From Methylotenera sp965234545 (GTDB lineage Bacteria > Pseudomonadota > Gammaproteobacteria > Burkholderiales > Methylophilaceae), in NCBI GenBank assembly GCA_965234545.1, contig OZ248348.1, positions 1,488,001 through 1,552,000 on the forward strand: a stretch of DNA of 64,000 nt, in the 5' to 3' direction. The position numbers were made by a program, and so were the translations under genes. Positions 24,686 through 34,057 of the stretch are shown piece after piece. Position 1 is the stretch's first letter, and each line of letters begins with the position of its first letter. Under the pieces are notes generated by a model. That model made no database searches. It was given only the letters and a program-made list of their open reading frames with translations, and was not told the DNA's origin.

Positions 24686-25024
24686 TTATAAGGCTTCGAT
24701 ACCGGTTTCACCGGTACGAATGCGATAGACTTGTTCGAGATTAAAGACAAAAATCTTGCCGTCGCCGATCTTGCCAGTGGCGGCTGATTTTTCAATCGCA
24801 TCCACTACTTGATCTAGCAACTCGTCTTTAATCGCTACCTCTAATTTAACTTTAGGTAAAAAATCCACCACGTATTCAGCACCACGATAGAGCTCGGTGT
24901 GGCCTTTTTGACGACCGAAACCTTTTACCTCGGTGACGGTAATGCCTTGAACCCCAATGCTAGAAAGGGCTTCACGCACTTCATCAAGCTTAAACGGTTT
25001 GATAATTGCGGATACAAATTTCAT
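24686..25024 (-). CDS. glnK: nitrogen regulatory protein P-II
   Basis: 112 residues, the standard PII length. The T-loop carries Tyr51 (ELYRGAEYVVDF), the site of uridylylation by GlnD. The ATP/2-oxoglutarate-binding KGFGRQKGHTE and the TGKIGDGKIFV signature are intact. It senses nitrogen and energy status and, in unmodified form, plugs AmtB. A good ribosome site (AAGGAGG) lies 7 bases before the ATG. Its location beside amtB and the sigma-54 promoter supports GlnK rather than GlnB. Confidence 0.95.
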   Translation of the reverse strand: MKFVSAIIKPFKLDEVREALSSIGVQGITVTEVKGFGRQKGHTELYRGAEYVVDFLPKVKLEVAIKDELLDQVVDAIEKSAATGKIGDGKIFVFNLEQVYRIRTGETGIEAL

Positions 25025-25039
25025 GAGTGCCTCCTTATA

Positions 25040-25056
25040 GGCGGGATAAACCCGCC
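25040..25056 (-). promoter_or_regulatory. intercistronic hairpin between torF and glnK
   Basis: Perfect 6-base arms (GGCGGG and CCCGCC) around a 5-base loop, about 10 bases after the torF stop and just before the glnK ribosome site. No T run follows. It probably partly attenuates transcription or protects the 3' end of the porin message, so that porin is made in excess over GlnK and AmtB. Confidence 0.55.
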
Positions 25057-25065
25057 AAATTTAGA

Positions 25066-25851
25066 TTAGAACGTTTTTTGTACGAATGCAGTGAAGGTGC
25101 TGCCATCGATTGGGCCGCCAGCATATGCAGCATAACCTGCTCTGTCTTTAGCATCTGTATCTGCATAAAAGGCACCTACATTCACGCCATTAGCAAAGGA
25201 TTTGGTCGCGCCAATTTTCCAATCAGTATAGGTATAAAGAACATCCAAAGCGTTACCATCAAATTTTTGACGGCCTATGTGTAGGTTAGCCGTGATGCCT
25301 GAATCCGCTAAAGGAATGTTCGCATTCAATTCAGCGTAATAGGTGCCAGCGCCATCTTCATTATTGAATGCATCATCAGACACCACTGAAGAGAATTTTG
25401 CTTGCAACCATTTGTAACTTAATGCACCGTACAATTCAGTCGTATTGGCAGTAGTAGTGGCGCTCAACTTATGGCCTGGGTAGATGTATTGCAACACACC
25501 AAAGTCATAACCTAAGCCAGTTTCGCCTATGGTATTGCGGTAGCCGCCGTACACATCCAACTCTAGGCTAGAGTTATCGTAATATGCGCCGTCTTCTAAC
25601 CAACTGATGTTAGAACCCCAAGCACCAACATATAAACCGCTAGCATGTGAAAAATCCACGCCGCCTTGTAAAGCTGGTTTTTTATCCGTTTGGGTTAAAC
25701 CACGGAAAATGTATTGGCTAAATAAACCGACGTTGTAGCTAACGGTGTAAGCCGGTGCTGGCGCTGCAGCGGGTGCCGCATCCGCAGCGAATACTGCTGT
25801 TGGTAATGCTAATGTGCCTAAAACGGCAATGGTCACTAATGATTTACGCAT
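25066..25851 (-). CDS. TorF family putative porin
   Basis: 261 residues with a signal peptide (1-22, ending VFA) and a short Ala/Pro linker. The mature part begins with YTVSYNVGLFSQYIFRGLTQTD, which is the start of the TorF (Gcw_chp) porin family, and continues with beta-strand patterns (GLYVGAWGSNISW, ELDVYGGYR). The last residues (TAFVQKTF) end in Phe, as outer-membrane beta-barrels do. AGGAG lies before the ATG. As the first gene of the torF-glnK-amtB operon behind a sigma-54 promoter, it may admit ammonium or small nitrogen compounds; this is inference. Confidence 0.88.
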   Translation of the reverse strand: MRKSLVTIAVLGTLALPTAVFAADAAPAAAPAPAYTVSYNVGLFSQYIFRGLTQTDKKPALQGGVDFSHASGLYVGAWGSNISWLEDGAYYDNSSLELDVYGGYRNTIGETGLGYDFGVLQYIYPGHKLSATTTANTTELYGALSYKWLQAKFSSVVSDDAFNNEDGAGTYYAELNANIPLADSGITANLHIGRQKFDGNALDVLYTYTDWKIGATKSFANGVNVGAFYADTDAKDRAGYAAYAGGPIDGSTFTAFVQKTF

Positions 25852-25904
25852 GGTCTTTCTCCTTGATTAATGTTTAGAATAAACAAAGCTATTCGGGAAT
25901 ATAT

Positions 25905-25922
25905 AAGCAATACCCATGCCAA
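25905..25922 (-). promoter_or_regulatory. sigma-54 (RpoN) promoter of torF-glnK-amtB
   Basis: The minus strand reads TTGGCATGGGTATTGCTT, matching the consensus YTGGCACG-N4-TTGCW at all but one position, with exactly 10 bases between the GG and GC pairs. Transcription would start about 45 bases before the torF ATG. A TGGTGCAC half-site resembling an NtrC site lies about 90 bases upstream of that start (25984-25991). Confidence 0.8.
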
Positions 25923-26029
25923 CTATTTTTATGTTTAAAATCAACATTCTACATATAAAGCATACCTACCTGCGATTAACCTAGTGCACCAAAACCTGCT
26001 AATATGATAACTAGATATAAGGAGTCGCT

Positions 26030-26266
26030 ATGTTTAACTCAGACAAATTAAATGAAATATCCAGCAAAATCAAAGAGGTAGTGCAAGACTCCCCCTTAGG
26101 TGATGCGGAAAAAAACCTGCATGCACTATTAAAGAGCGTGTTCACCAAAATGGAACTCGTCTCCCGCGAAGAATTTGATGTGCAAGCGGCCGTTCTGCGT
26201 AGCACCCGAGACAAGCTGGATGCCTTAGAAAAACAATTAGCCGAATTGACACAGCAGCACCGCTAG
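26030..26266 (+). CDS. ubiK: ubiquinone biosynthesis accessory factor UbiK
   Basis: 78 residues, the size of UbiK/YqiC. The N-terminal amphipathic helix (LNEISSKIKEVV) can bind membrane, and the C-terminal BMFP coiled coil (SREEFDVQAAVLRSTRDKL to ALEKQLAEL) drives trimer formation. UbiK works with UbiJ in the late ubiquinone hydroxylation complex. AAGGAG lies before the ATG. It is 1 base ahead of the GTG of comM, an order common in betaproteobacteria. Confidence 0.93.
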   Translation: MFNSDKLNEISSKIKEVVQDSPLGDAEKNLHALLKSVFTKMELVSREEFDVQAAVLRSTRDKLDALEKQLAELTQQHR

Positions 26267-26267
26267 C

Positions 26268-27791
26268 GTGCCCCACTCCAGCCTAGCCGTCGTTCACAGT
26301 CGTGCCTTAAGCGGCATGGATGCGCCGGCAGTGGCGGTGGAAGTGCACCTAGCCAATGGCTTACCCAGCTTCACCATAGTCGGCCTGGCTGAAACCGAAG
26401 TAAAAGAAAGCAAAGACCGGGTTCGCGCCGCCCTGCAAACTGCGCAATTTGAATTCCCTGCACGACGCATCACGGTTAACCTGGCACCGGCGGACCTGCC
26501 TAAAGAAAGTGGTCGCTACGACTTACCCATCGCCTTAGGCATACTGGCCGCTTCCGGCCAAATACCAAGCGCCAACTTGGCCAACTACGAATTTGCCGGT
26601 GAGCTGGCTTTAACCGGCGAGCTCAGACCCATCCGCGGCGCATTGGCCATGACTTCCAGCATGATGGCCGCCCTGCCTACACAGGCCATGCCACAAAAAC
26701 GGGCGTTTATCTTGCCACAAAGCAGTGCACCTGAGGCAGCTTTGGTGCGCGATGCCGTCATTTACCCGGCCAACAGCTTGTTGACTGTGTGCGCGCACCT
26801 AAGCGGGCACATGCTTTTAAGCCGATTAAGCGCAAGCGCTGTTTGCCCCAAGCTACACTACCCGGATTTTAATGAGGTGAAAGCACAAAGCCAGGCTAAA
26901 CGGGCCCTAGAAATTGCCGCGGCAGGTGGCCACAGCGTCCTCCTAAGCGGCCCGCCTGGCACCGGCAAAAGCATGCTGGCTAGCCGTTTTGTTGGTATCT
27001 TGCCGGCCATGACCGAACAAGAAGCCTTGGATTCGGCGGCCATCTTGTCTTTGAATGGTGTGTACGCATTAGAAAACTGGATGCGCAGGCCTTATCGCAA
27101 TCCCCATCACACGGCATCAGCGGTGGCACTGGTTGGCGGCGGCAGCGTGCCCAGGCCAGGTGAAATCAGCTTGGCGCATCACGGCGTTTTATTCTTGGAC
27201 GAATTACCCGAATTTGATCGCAAGGTGTTAGAGGTATTGCGCGAGCCACTAGAGAGCGGTCGCATCGTCATCTCCCGCGCTGCCAGGCAAGCCGAGTTTC
27301 CAGCCGACTTCCAATTAATTGCCGCCATGAACCCTTGCCCATGTGGTTACTTGGGTCACCCCAACCACCCCTGCCGCTGCACACCGGATCAAATTGCGCG
27401 ATACCGAGGCAAACTATCCGGGCCACTTATGGACCGCATCGATTTGCACATAGACGTGCCGGCACTCACCGAGGACGAGCTGCTAAAGGCCAGCGTTAGT
27501 GAACACTCACAAGCCATCCAATCCAGAGTAGAAAAGGCCAGAGCCAAACAAATGCACAGGCAAGGTAAAGCCAACCACTTGCTCAGCAACCCGGAAATTG
27601 AACGCCACTGCGCCATTAATGAGGCGGGTGCAAGCTTGTTAAAAACCGCCATGGCCCGCCTTAATTTATCCGCCCGGGCTTACCACCGCATTTTAAAAGT
27701 GGCGCGCAGCATAGCCGATTTGACTGATCAGCCTCACATCCAAGCGGCGCACTTAGCGGAGGCCATTCAATACCGCAGGCACGGCAATTAA
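26268..27791 (+). CDS. comM: ComM/YifB-type AAA+ ATPase (Mg-chelatase-like)
   Basis: 507 residues, GTG start 1 base after ubiK. The N-terminal Lon-like domain (VVHSRALSGMDAPAVAVEVHL, KDRVRAAL) precedes an AAA+ core with Walker A SGPPGTGKSM (about 225-234) and Walker B GVLFLDELPEF. The NPHHTASAVALVGGG motif and a zinc-like Cys cluster (AAMNPCPCGYLGHP with a later CRC) are family marks. ComM is a hexameric helicase that helps branch migration during natural transformation. The window also holds type IV pilus genes, which fits a competent organism, though no comEA/dprA is seen. Confidence 0.95.
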   Translation: MPHSSLAVVHSRALSGMDAPAVAVEVHLANGLPSFTIVGLAETEVKESKDRVRAALQTAQFEFPARRITVNLAPADLPKESGRYDLPIALGILAASGQIPSANLANYEFAGELALTGELRPIRGALAMTSSMMAALPTQAMPQKRAFILPQSSAPEAALVRDAVIYPANSLLTVCAHLSGHMLLSRLSASAVCPKLHYPDFNEVKAQSQAKRALEIAAAGGHSVLLSGPPGTGKSMLASRFVGILPAMTEQEALDSAAILSLNGVYALENWMRRPYRNPHHTASAVALVGGGSVPRPGEISLAHHGVLFLDELPEFDRKVLEVLREPLESGRIVISRAARQAEFPADFQLIAAMNPCPCGYLGHPNHPCRCTPDQIARYRGKLSGPLMDRIDLHIDVPALTEDELLKASVSEHSQAIQSRVEKARAKQMHRQGKANHLLSNPEIERHCAINEAGASLLKTAMARLNLSARAYHRILKVARSIADLTDQPHIQAAHLAEAIQYRRHGN

Positions 27792-27830
27792 ACTAGCCAG
27801 CAAGGACGGCAAATCCGGCATAGCCGATGA

Positions 27831-27836
27831 TATAAT
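27831..27836 (+). promoter_or_regulatory. TATAAT -10 candidate upstream of metH
   Basis: A perfect -10 hexamer 29 bases before the metH ATG, with no good -35 at 17 bases. The 74-base gap is too short for a cobalamin riboswitch. Confidence 0.35.
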
Positions 27837-27865
27837 GCCGCATCCATACAACTTGCCATTTAACC

Positions 27866-30800
27866 ATGTCGCACAACCCCGTCTCGGTCACCGAGAACAC
27901 CCTTAGAGCTTTACTAGCTGAGCGCATTCTGATTTTAGACGGCGCGATGGGTACCATGATTCAGCAATACAAGCTAAGCGAGGCGGATTACCGTGGGCCG
28001 CGTTTTGCCGATTTCAAGGCCCCCAGTGGCGAGCGCGAGCTGTTTGTCAAAGGCAATAACGAGCTGCTAACTTTAACCCAGCCGCACATCATTCAAGAAA
28101 TACACGAGCAGTATCTGGCCGCTGGTGCCGACATCATAGAAACCAATACCTTTGGCGCCACCACGGTCGCTCAAGACGACTACCACATGGGCCATTTGGT
28201 GCACGAGATGAACCTGCAAGCGGCTAAATTGGCTAAGGCCTCCTGCTTAAAATACAGCACCCCAGACAAACCGCGCTTTGTGGCCGGCACCTTGGGGCCC
28301 ACCCCTAAAACCGCCAGCATTTCACCGGACGTAAACGACCCGGCGGCACGCAATATCCGCTTTGATGAATTGGTGACGGCCTATCTAGAGCAAACACGCG
28401 CCTTGGTGGAAGGCGGCGCGGACATCTTGATGGTGGAAACCATCTTTGATACCTTAAACTGCAAAGCGGCTTTGTTTGCCATAGACCAGTTTTTTGAGGA
28501 ATCGGGCTTGCGTTTCCCCATCATGATTTCTGGCACGGTCACCGATGCCTCAGGACGCATTTTGTCTGGGCAAACCGTGACGGCATTTTGGCATTCGGTA
28601 CGCCATGCCAAACCACTGACCATAGGTCTGAATTGCGCATTGGGAGCAACCCTGATGCGTCCCTATGTGGAAGAGTTATCCAACATCGCCGATACCTTTG
28701 TTTGCATTTACCCCAATGCCGGCCTGCCCAACCCGATGTCGGACACCGGCTTTGATGAAACCCCGGACGTCACTTCCAGCCTGGTTAAAGAGTTTGCCGA
28801 AAGCGGCTTTTTAAATATTGCCGGCGGCTGTTGCGGCACCACTCCCGCACACATACAAGCGATATACCAAGCGATCAAAGCCATCAAGCCACGCCAAGTG
28901 CCGGCTTTGCCTATTAGCTTAAAACTGTCTGGGCTGGAGCCGTTTGTGGTTAACGACGACTCCTTATTTGTCAACGTCGGCGAGCGTACCAACGTCACTG
29001 GTAGTAAGGCGTTTGCGCGCATGATCATTAACGAGCAATACGACGAAGCCTTGTCGGTGGCACGCCAACAAGTGGAAAACGGCGCGCAAGTGATAGACAT
29101 CAACATGGACGAAGGCATGTTGGATGCGGTCAAAGCCATGACGCATTTTTTAAACCTAATCGCCTCCGAGCCAGACATTGCCCGCGTGCCCATCATGATA
29201 GATTCCAGCAAATGGGCTGTCATAGAAGCCGGTTTGAAGTGCGTGCAAGGCAAAGCCATCGTCAACTCCATCTCCATGAAAGAGGGCGAGGCGGAATTTT
29301 TACGTCAAGCTAAACTCTGCCAACGTTATGGCGCGGCGGTCATTGTCATGGCCTTTGACGAAAAAGGTCAGGCCGACACCTTTGCCCGTAAAACGGAAAT
29401 TTGCCAACGGGCTTACGGTTTATTGGTAGGCATGGGTTTTCCTGCTGAAGACATTATTTTTGACCCGAACATTTTCGCCATCGCCACCGGCATAGAAGAG
29501 CACAACAATTACGCGGTGGACTTCATAGAAGCCACGCGCTGGATTAAACAAAACCTGCCACACGCCAAGATTTCTGGCGGCGTATCCAATGTCAGCTTCA
29601 GCTTTAGGGGCAACGACCCAGCCCGTGAAGCCATACACACTGTCTTTTTATACCACGCCATCCAAGCAGGCATGACCATGGGCATCGTCAATGCCGGCAT
29701 GATGGGCGTTTACGACGACCTGCCAGAAGAATTGCGCACTCGGGTAGAAGACGTGGTGCTTAACCGCCCTATCGACGCTAGCAACCCCTTGGCCGCCACC
29801 GAGCGCATGATAGAAATCGCCGGCAGCTTGGTCGCTGGCGGCAAAAAAGAGGCCGCCACGCTGGAATGGCGTGGCACACCGGAGTCCCCCACGCCAGTAG
29901 CAAAACGCTTGAGCCATGCCATGGTGCACGGCATCACCGAGTTCATCGTCGAGGACACCGAAGAAGCCCGCGCCGCCATAGCGGAAGCCGGTGGCCGTAC
30001 TATACACGTTATTGAAGGGCCGTTGATGGATGGCATGAACGTGGTGGGCGATTTATTTGGTCAAGGCAAAATGTTTTTACCGCAAGTGGTCAAATCGGCA
30101 CGGGTAATGAAACAAGCGGTGGCGCATTTAATTCCGTACATAGAAGCGGAAAAAGTCGCCGATGAAAAACGCACCGGTCAGGTGGCCAAACCAAAAGGTA
30201 AAATGGTCATCGCTACCGTTAAAGGCGACGTACACGACATAGGCAAAAACATCGTGTCGGTGGTCTTGCAGTGCAACAACTTTGAAGTGGTTAACATGGG
30301 TGTCATGGTGCCCGCCGCAGAAATTTTAGCCATGGCCAAAGCCGAGAACGCCGACATCATAGGCTTGTCCGGTTTGATCACGCCGTCCTTAGAAGAGATG
30401 ACGCACATCGCCAAAGAAATGCAACGCGACCCCTATTTCAAAGCCTTGAAAATGCCTTTGTTAATAGGCGGCGCCACCACCTCACGCGCGCATACGGCGG
30501 TGAAAATTGCCCCGCATTACGACGGGCCAATTATTTACGTGGCCGATGCCTCGCGCTCGGTCTCGGTGATGCAATCCTTACTCACGGTGGACAGTCGCGA
30601 CGCTTACATAGCCGAAGTGGCGGCCGACTACGAGAAAGCCCGTCAACAGCATGCCAATAAAAAAGGCACACCCATGCTAACCCTGGCCGACGCCCGTGCC
30701 AACAAAGCCAAGCTGTCGTTTAGCGGTAGCCATGCGCCGGTGAAACCTAAGTTCATAGGTCGGCGTGAAATCAAAAATGCCGACTTAAGTGTGATTGCCC

Positions 30801-31654
30801 AGTACATCGATTGGACGCCGTTCTTTCAAACTTGGGATTTAGCCGGATTCTACCCAGCCATACTGACCGACGAAGTGGTGGGGCAAACTGCCAGCAAATT
30901 GTTTGCTGAAGCCCAAGCCATGCTGAAAAAAATCATAGACGGCCGTTGGTTAAGCGCCAATGGCGTGATCGCCTTGATGCCAGCCAACACGGTGAACGAC
31001 GACGACATCGAAATTTACAACGACGACAGCCGTCAGCAAGTCGCGTTTACCTATTACGGCATGCGCCAGCAAACCGTCAAGCCAGTGATAGACGGTGTGG
31101 CCCGCCCCAACCAATGTTTAGCCGACTTCATTGCGCCTAAAGCCACCCCGGATTACATCGGTTTATTTGCCGTCACCGCAGGCTTGGGCATAGAAAAACG
31201 CATCAAACAATTCGAAGATGCGCACGACGACTACAGCAGCATATTACTCAAAGCCTTAGCCGATCGCTTGGCCGAAGCCTTTGCCGAGTATTTGCATGAG
31301 CGCGTGCGGGTGGATTTCTGGGGTTACGCGGCCAATGAAAAATTGGACAAAGTCGCCCTCATCAAAGAGCAATACCAAGGCATACGGCCTGCGCCCGGTT
31401 ACCCGGCTTGCCCAGACCACACGGTTAAACCGGACGTATTCCAAGTCTTGCAATGCGACAACATAGGCATGCATCTAACCGAATCGTTTGCCATGACCCC
31501 AGGCGCAGCGGTATCCGGCTTTTACTTTGCCCATAGCGAAGCCAAGTATTTCAGCGTGGATAAAATCGGTGAGGACCAATTACTCGACATGGCCAAGCGC
31601 CGCGGGCTAACAAAAGACTATTTAGCGCGCTGGCTGGCGCCAAACTTGAGCTAA
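27866..31654 (+). CDS. metH: cobalamin-dependent methionine synthase
   Basis: 1262 residues (E. coli MetH 1227), all modules complete. Homocysteine domain (about 10-345) with zinc Cys in LNCALGA and GGCCGTTPAHI. Methyltetrahydrofolate domain (about 360-650; FVNVGERTNVTGSKAF). Cobalamin cap and Rossmann domain (about 680-915) with VKGDVHDIGKNIV, whose His ligates cobalt. AdoMet reactivation domain (about 930-1262; RPAPGYPACPDHT, SFAMTPGAAVSGFYF). It makes methionine from homocysteine and 5-methyl-THF. The presence of MetH means the organism makes or imports B12. Confidence 0.98.
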   Translation: MSHNPVSVTENTLRALLAERILILDGAMGTMIQQYKLSEADYRGPRFADFKAPSGERELFVKGNNELLTLTQPHIIQEIHEQYLAAGADIIETNTFGATTVAQDDYHMGHLVHEMNLQAAKLAKASCLKYSTPDKPRFVAGTLGPTPKTASISPDVNDPAARNIRFDELVTAYLEQTRALVEGGADILMVETIFDTLNCKAALFAIDQFFEESGLRFPIMISGTVTDASGRILSGQTVTAFWHSVRHAKPLTIGLNCALGATLMRPYVEELSNIADTFVCIYPNAGLPNPMSDTGFDETPDVTSSLVKEFAESGFLNIAGGCCGTTPAHIQAIYQAIKAIKPRQVPALPISLKLSGLEPFVVNDDSLFVNVGERTNVTGSKAFARMIINEQYDEALSVARQQVENGAQVIDINMDEGMLDAVKAMTHFLNLIASEPDIARVPIMIDSSKWAVIEAGLKCVQGKAIVNSISMKEGEAEFLRQAKLCQRYGAAVIVMAFDEKGQADTFARKTEICQRAYGLLVGMGFPAEDIIFDPNIFAIATGIEEHNNYAVDFIEATRWIKQNLPHAKISGGVSNVSFSFRGNDPAREAIHTVFLYHAIQAGMTMGIVNAGMMGVYDDLPEELRTRVEDVVLNRPIDASNPLAATERMIEIAGSLVAGGKKEAATLEWRGTPESPTPVAKRLSHAMVHGITEFIVEDTEEARAAIAEAGGRTIHVIEGPLMDGMNVVGDLFGQGKMFLPQVVKSARVMKQAVAHLIPYIEAEKVADEKRTGQVAKPKGKMVIATVKGDVHDIGKNIVSVVLQCNNFEVVNMGVMVPAAEILAMAKAENADIIGLSGLITPSLEEMTHIAKEMQRDPYFKALKMPLLIGGATTSRAHTAVKIAPHYDGPIIYVADASRSVSVMQSLLTVDSRDAYIAEVAADYEKARQQHANKKGTPMLTLADARANKAKLSFSGSHAPVKPKFIGRREIKNADLSVIAQYIDWTPFFQTWDLAGFYPAILTDEVVGQTASKLFAEAQAMLKKIIDGRWLSANGVIALMPANTVNDDDIEIYNDDSRQQVAFTYYGMRQQTVKPVIDGVARPNQCLADFIAPKATPDYIGLFAVTAGLGIEKRIKQFEDAHDDYSSILLKALADRLAEAFAEYLHERVRVDFWGYAANEKLDKVALIKEQYQGIRPAPGYPACPDHTVKPDVFQVLQCDNIGMHLTESFAMTPGAAVSGFYFAHSEAKYFSVDKIGEDQLLDMAKRRGLTKDYLARWLAPNLS

Positions 31655-31666
31655 GGGGGTCTGGCT

Positions 31667-33055
31667 ATGCACATTCACATTTTAGGCATTTGTGGCACCT
31701 TCATGGGAGGCGTAGCCGTGTTAGCCAAACAAGCCGGGCATAAAGTCACCGGTTGCGATGCCAATGTTTACCCACCCATGAGCACGCAATTGGAAGCGCA
31801 AGGCATAGAGCTGATTACCGGTTTTGACCCTAGCCAAACCGAGCTCAAGCCCGATGTCTACGTCATAGGCAACGTCATCAGCCGCGGCAACCCTTTAATG
31901 GAAGAAATCCTTAACCGTGGCCTGCCCTATATTTCTGGCCCACAGTGGTTGGCGGAAAATGTATTACAAGGCAAATGGGTGTTGGCCGTGGCGGGCACCC
32001 ATGGCAAAACCACCACCAGCTCGATGCTGGCATGGATCTTAGAATACGCGGGGCTGGCGCCCGGCTTTTTGATTGGCGGCGTTCCGCAAAACTTCGCCGT
32101 ATCGGCCCGCTTGCCGCAAGCACCGACACAAGACCAAAACAGCGTGTCACCCTTCTTTGTGATTGAAGCGGACGAATACGACACGGCATTTTTTGATAAA
32201 CGCTCGAAATTCGTGCACTACCACCCGCGCACGGCCGTGTTAAATAACCTCGAGTTTGACCATGCCGACATCTTTGATGACTTGGCCGCCATAGAAAAAC
32301 AATTTCACCATTTGGTCCGCACCGTGCCGCAAGCCGGCTTAGTGGTGAGCAATGGCTTGGAAGACAGTTTGCAACGGGTGATCGCTAAAGGCTGCTGGAC
32401 GCCGGTGGAACAATTCGGCTCGGACAGCGATTGGCAAGCAGCCAAACCACAGAGCAACGGCAGTTTTGACGTGTTGTTTGCGGGCGAACGACAAGGCCAC
32501 GTGGCATGGGATTTATTGGGGGAACACAATCGCATGAATGCCCTAGCCAGCATTGCGGCAGCCCGCCATGTCGGTGTGTCGGTGAAAGTGGCTATCGAGG
32601 CCTTAAGCCAGTTTAAAAATGTAAAACGTCGCATGGAAATTCGCGGTGAAGTGCATGGCGTGACGGTCTACGATGACTTTGCCCATCACCCGACGGCCAT
32701 CACCACCACCGTGGCCGGCCTACGCTGCAAAGTTGGCAAGGGGCGCATTTTGGCGGTATTGGAGCCGCGCTCTAACACCATGAAATTAGGCGTCATGAAA
32801 AATGCCTTGCCGGCCAGCTTAGGCGAAGCCGACTTGGTATTTTGTTACGGTGCCGATCTAGGTTGGGATGCCAGCGCCGCATTGGCACCGATACAACATA
32901 AGTCAAACGTCTTCGATGACCTAGCATCCATGGTCAGCGCCATCGTAGCAGCAGCGTCCAGCGGTGACTCGGTATTGGTCATGAGTAACGGTGGCTTTGG
33001 TGGGGTGCATCAAAAAATACTGGATGCGCTCACCTCAAAATTCAGCGCCGAGTAG
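31667..33055 (+). CDS. mpl: UDP-MurNAc:L-Ala-gamma-D-Glu-meso-DAP ligase (murein tripeptide recycling)
   Basis: 462 residues (E. coli Mpl 457). A Mur-ligase-like enzyme that joins recycled murein tripeptide to UDP-MurNAc. The start MHIHILGICGTFMGGVAVLA is the family's Rossmann segment (GTFMGG marks Mpl against MurC). The ATP loop is GTHGKTTTSSMLAWIL. FDHADIFDDL and the HHPTAI segment (YDDFAHHPTAI) follow. It lies 12 bases after metH; a TonB-like gene overlaps or follows its 3' end. Related enzymes ampD/ampG are not seen here. Confidence 0.96.
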   Translation: MHIHILGICGTFMGGVAVLAKQAGHKVTGCDANVYPPMSTQLEAQGIELITGFDPSQTELKPDVYVIGNVISRGNPLMEEILNRGLPYISGPQWLAENVLQGKWVLAVAGTHGKTTTSSMLAWILEYAGLAPGFLIGGVPQNFAVSARLPQAPTQDQNSVSPFFVIEADEYDTAFFDKRSKFVHYHPRTAVLNNLEFDHADIFDDLAAIEKQFHHLVRTVPQAGLVVSNGLEDSLQRVIAKGCWTPVEQFGSDSDWQAAKPQSNGSFDVLFAGERQGHVAWDLLGEHNRMNALASIAAARHVGVSVKVAIEALSQFKNVKRRMEIRGEVHGVTVYDDFAHHPTAITTTVAGLRCKVGKGRILAVLEPRSNTMKLGVMKNALPASLGEADLVFCYGADLGWDASAALAPIQHKSNVFDDLASMVSAIVAAASSGDSVLVMSNGGFGGVHQKILDALTSKFSAE

Positions 33056-33092
33056 TTCTTTGTTTACTCGCGTGCGTGAAAAATTAAAGGCC

Positions 33093-34013
33093 ATGCCGCT
33101 GATACGCACGGCTGTTTATCTGTCCGTGCTCATACACGTGATTTTAATCAGCGTGCACTTTAGTCCCGATTTAAAAAAAATGGCCGACAGCATGCCGGTT
33201 CTGGACGTCAGTCTAGTGAATGCCAAAACCCATAGCAAACCGCAAAAAGCCGACGTATTGGCGCAAGCGAATTTGGATCGAGGCGGTAACACCAATCAAA
33301 ACCGAAAAATGCAATCCGCATTAGCCGCCAGCAGTCAACGCCAAGCCGCGCTTAATGAACAAAGTAAAACTCAAGCAGGCGGCCAAGCGGCGGCGCAAAA
33401 AGCCGAACAAAGCCAAGCACAAAAACGCGTGGCCAGCTTGGAAAAACAAGCGCGAGAATTAATGACGCAATTGCATGCCAACAAGGCCGTGGAGTCGCAA
33501 CCAGCGCAAAAAGCCAGCGCTCAAGAAGTGCAAACCGGCCAACAAAGCAATCCCACGCGTGCCATCGATGTGCACGACATGGCCTCAGCGGCCATGGAGA
33601 TGGATAGACTGGAGGCACTGATCGCCAAGCAACAAGACGTCTACCAAAAACGCCCCAAACGTAAATTCATAGGCGCCAGAACCAAGGAATACAAATACGC
33701 TTTATACGTTGAAGCGTGGCGGCAAAAAGTAGAAAAAATAGGCAACCTAAACTACCCGGAAGCGGCCAGAAACTTAAAGTTATACGGGCAATTGCAGATG
33801 ACGGTATCGATTAATGCCGACGGCAGCATAGAATCCATAGAGCTAAACCGCAGTTCCGGTCACAAATTGCTGGACGAAGCGGCCAAGCACATTGTTGAAC
33901 TGGGTGCGCCGTACGCGCGCTTTCCTGATGACGTGCAGAGCGAAATCGATATATTAAGCATTACCCGCACCTGGACCTTCACCAAAGAAGACAGCCTTGC
34001 CAGTGGGGACTAA
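33093..34013 (+). CDS. TonB-like energy-transducer protein
   Basis: 306 residues from ATG 33093. Earlier in-frame starts (GTG 32991, ATG 33024) would overlap mpl, and none has a strong ribosome site. The N-terminus is a membrane anchor (LIRTAVYLSVLIHVILISVHF). Residues about 50-190 are Gln/Ala/Lys-rich with coiled-coil character. The C-terminal TonB domain (about 215-300) shows YVEAWRQKVEKIGNLNYPEAA and a GQLQMTVSINADGSIESIEL strand pair. It would couple ExbBD proton flow to outer-membrane receptors, but no exbBD is nearby and the usual Pro-rich spacer is replaced by Gln/Ala repeats. Confidence 0.82.
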   Translation: MPLIRTAVYLSVLIHVILISVHFSPDLKKMADSMPVLDVSLVNAKTHSKPQKADVLAQANLDRGGNTNQNRKMQSALAASSQRQAALNEQSKTQAGGQAAAQKAEQSQAQKRVASLEKQARELMTQLHANKAVESQPAQKASAQEVQTGQQSNPTRAIDVHDMASAAMEMDRLEALIAKQQDVYQKRPKRKFIGARTKEYKYALYVEAWRQKVEKIGNLNYPEAARNLKLYGQLQMTVSINADGSIESIELNRSSGHKLLDEAAKHIVELGAPYARFPDDVQSEIDILSITRTWTFTKEDSLASGD

Positions 34014-34057
34014 AGCCTTATATAGTTAAGCCTTACCCACCTATTGCCACTGCCGCC

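Noticed and set aside
24676..24801. N-terminal extension of AmtB
   Set aside because: It overlaps glnK, and the ATG at 24675 has AAGGGG at 6 bases and starts a signal peptide.
27792..27865. Cobalamin riboswitch upstream of metH
   Set aside because: The gap is only 74 bases and has no B12-box-like sequence.
28708..29277. 189-codon minus-strand frame inside metH
   Set aside because: Complete MetH domain on the plus strand explains the sequence; long antisense frames are codon-bias shadows.
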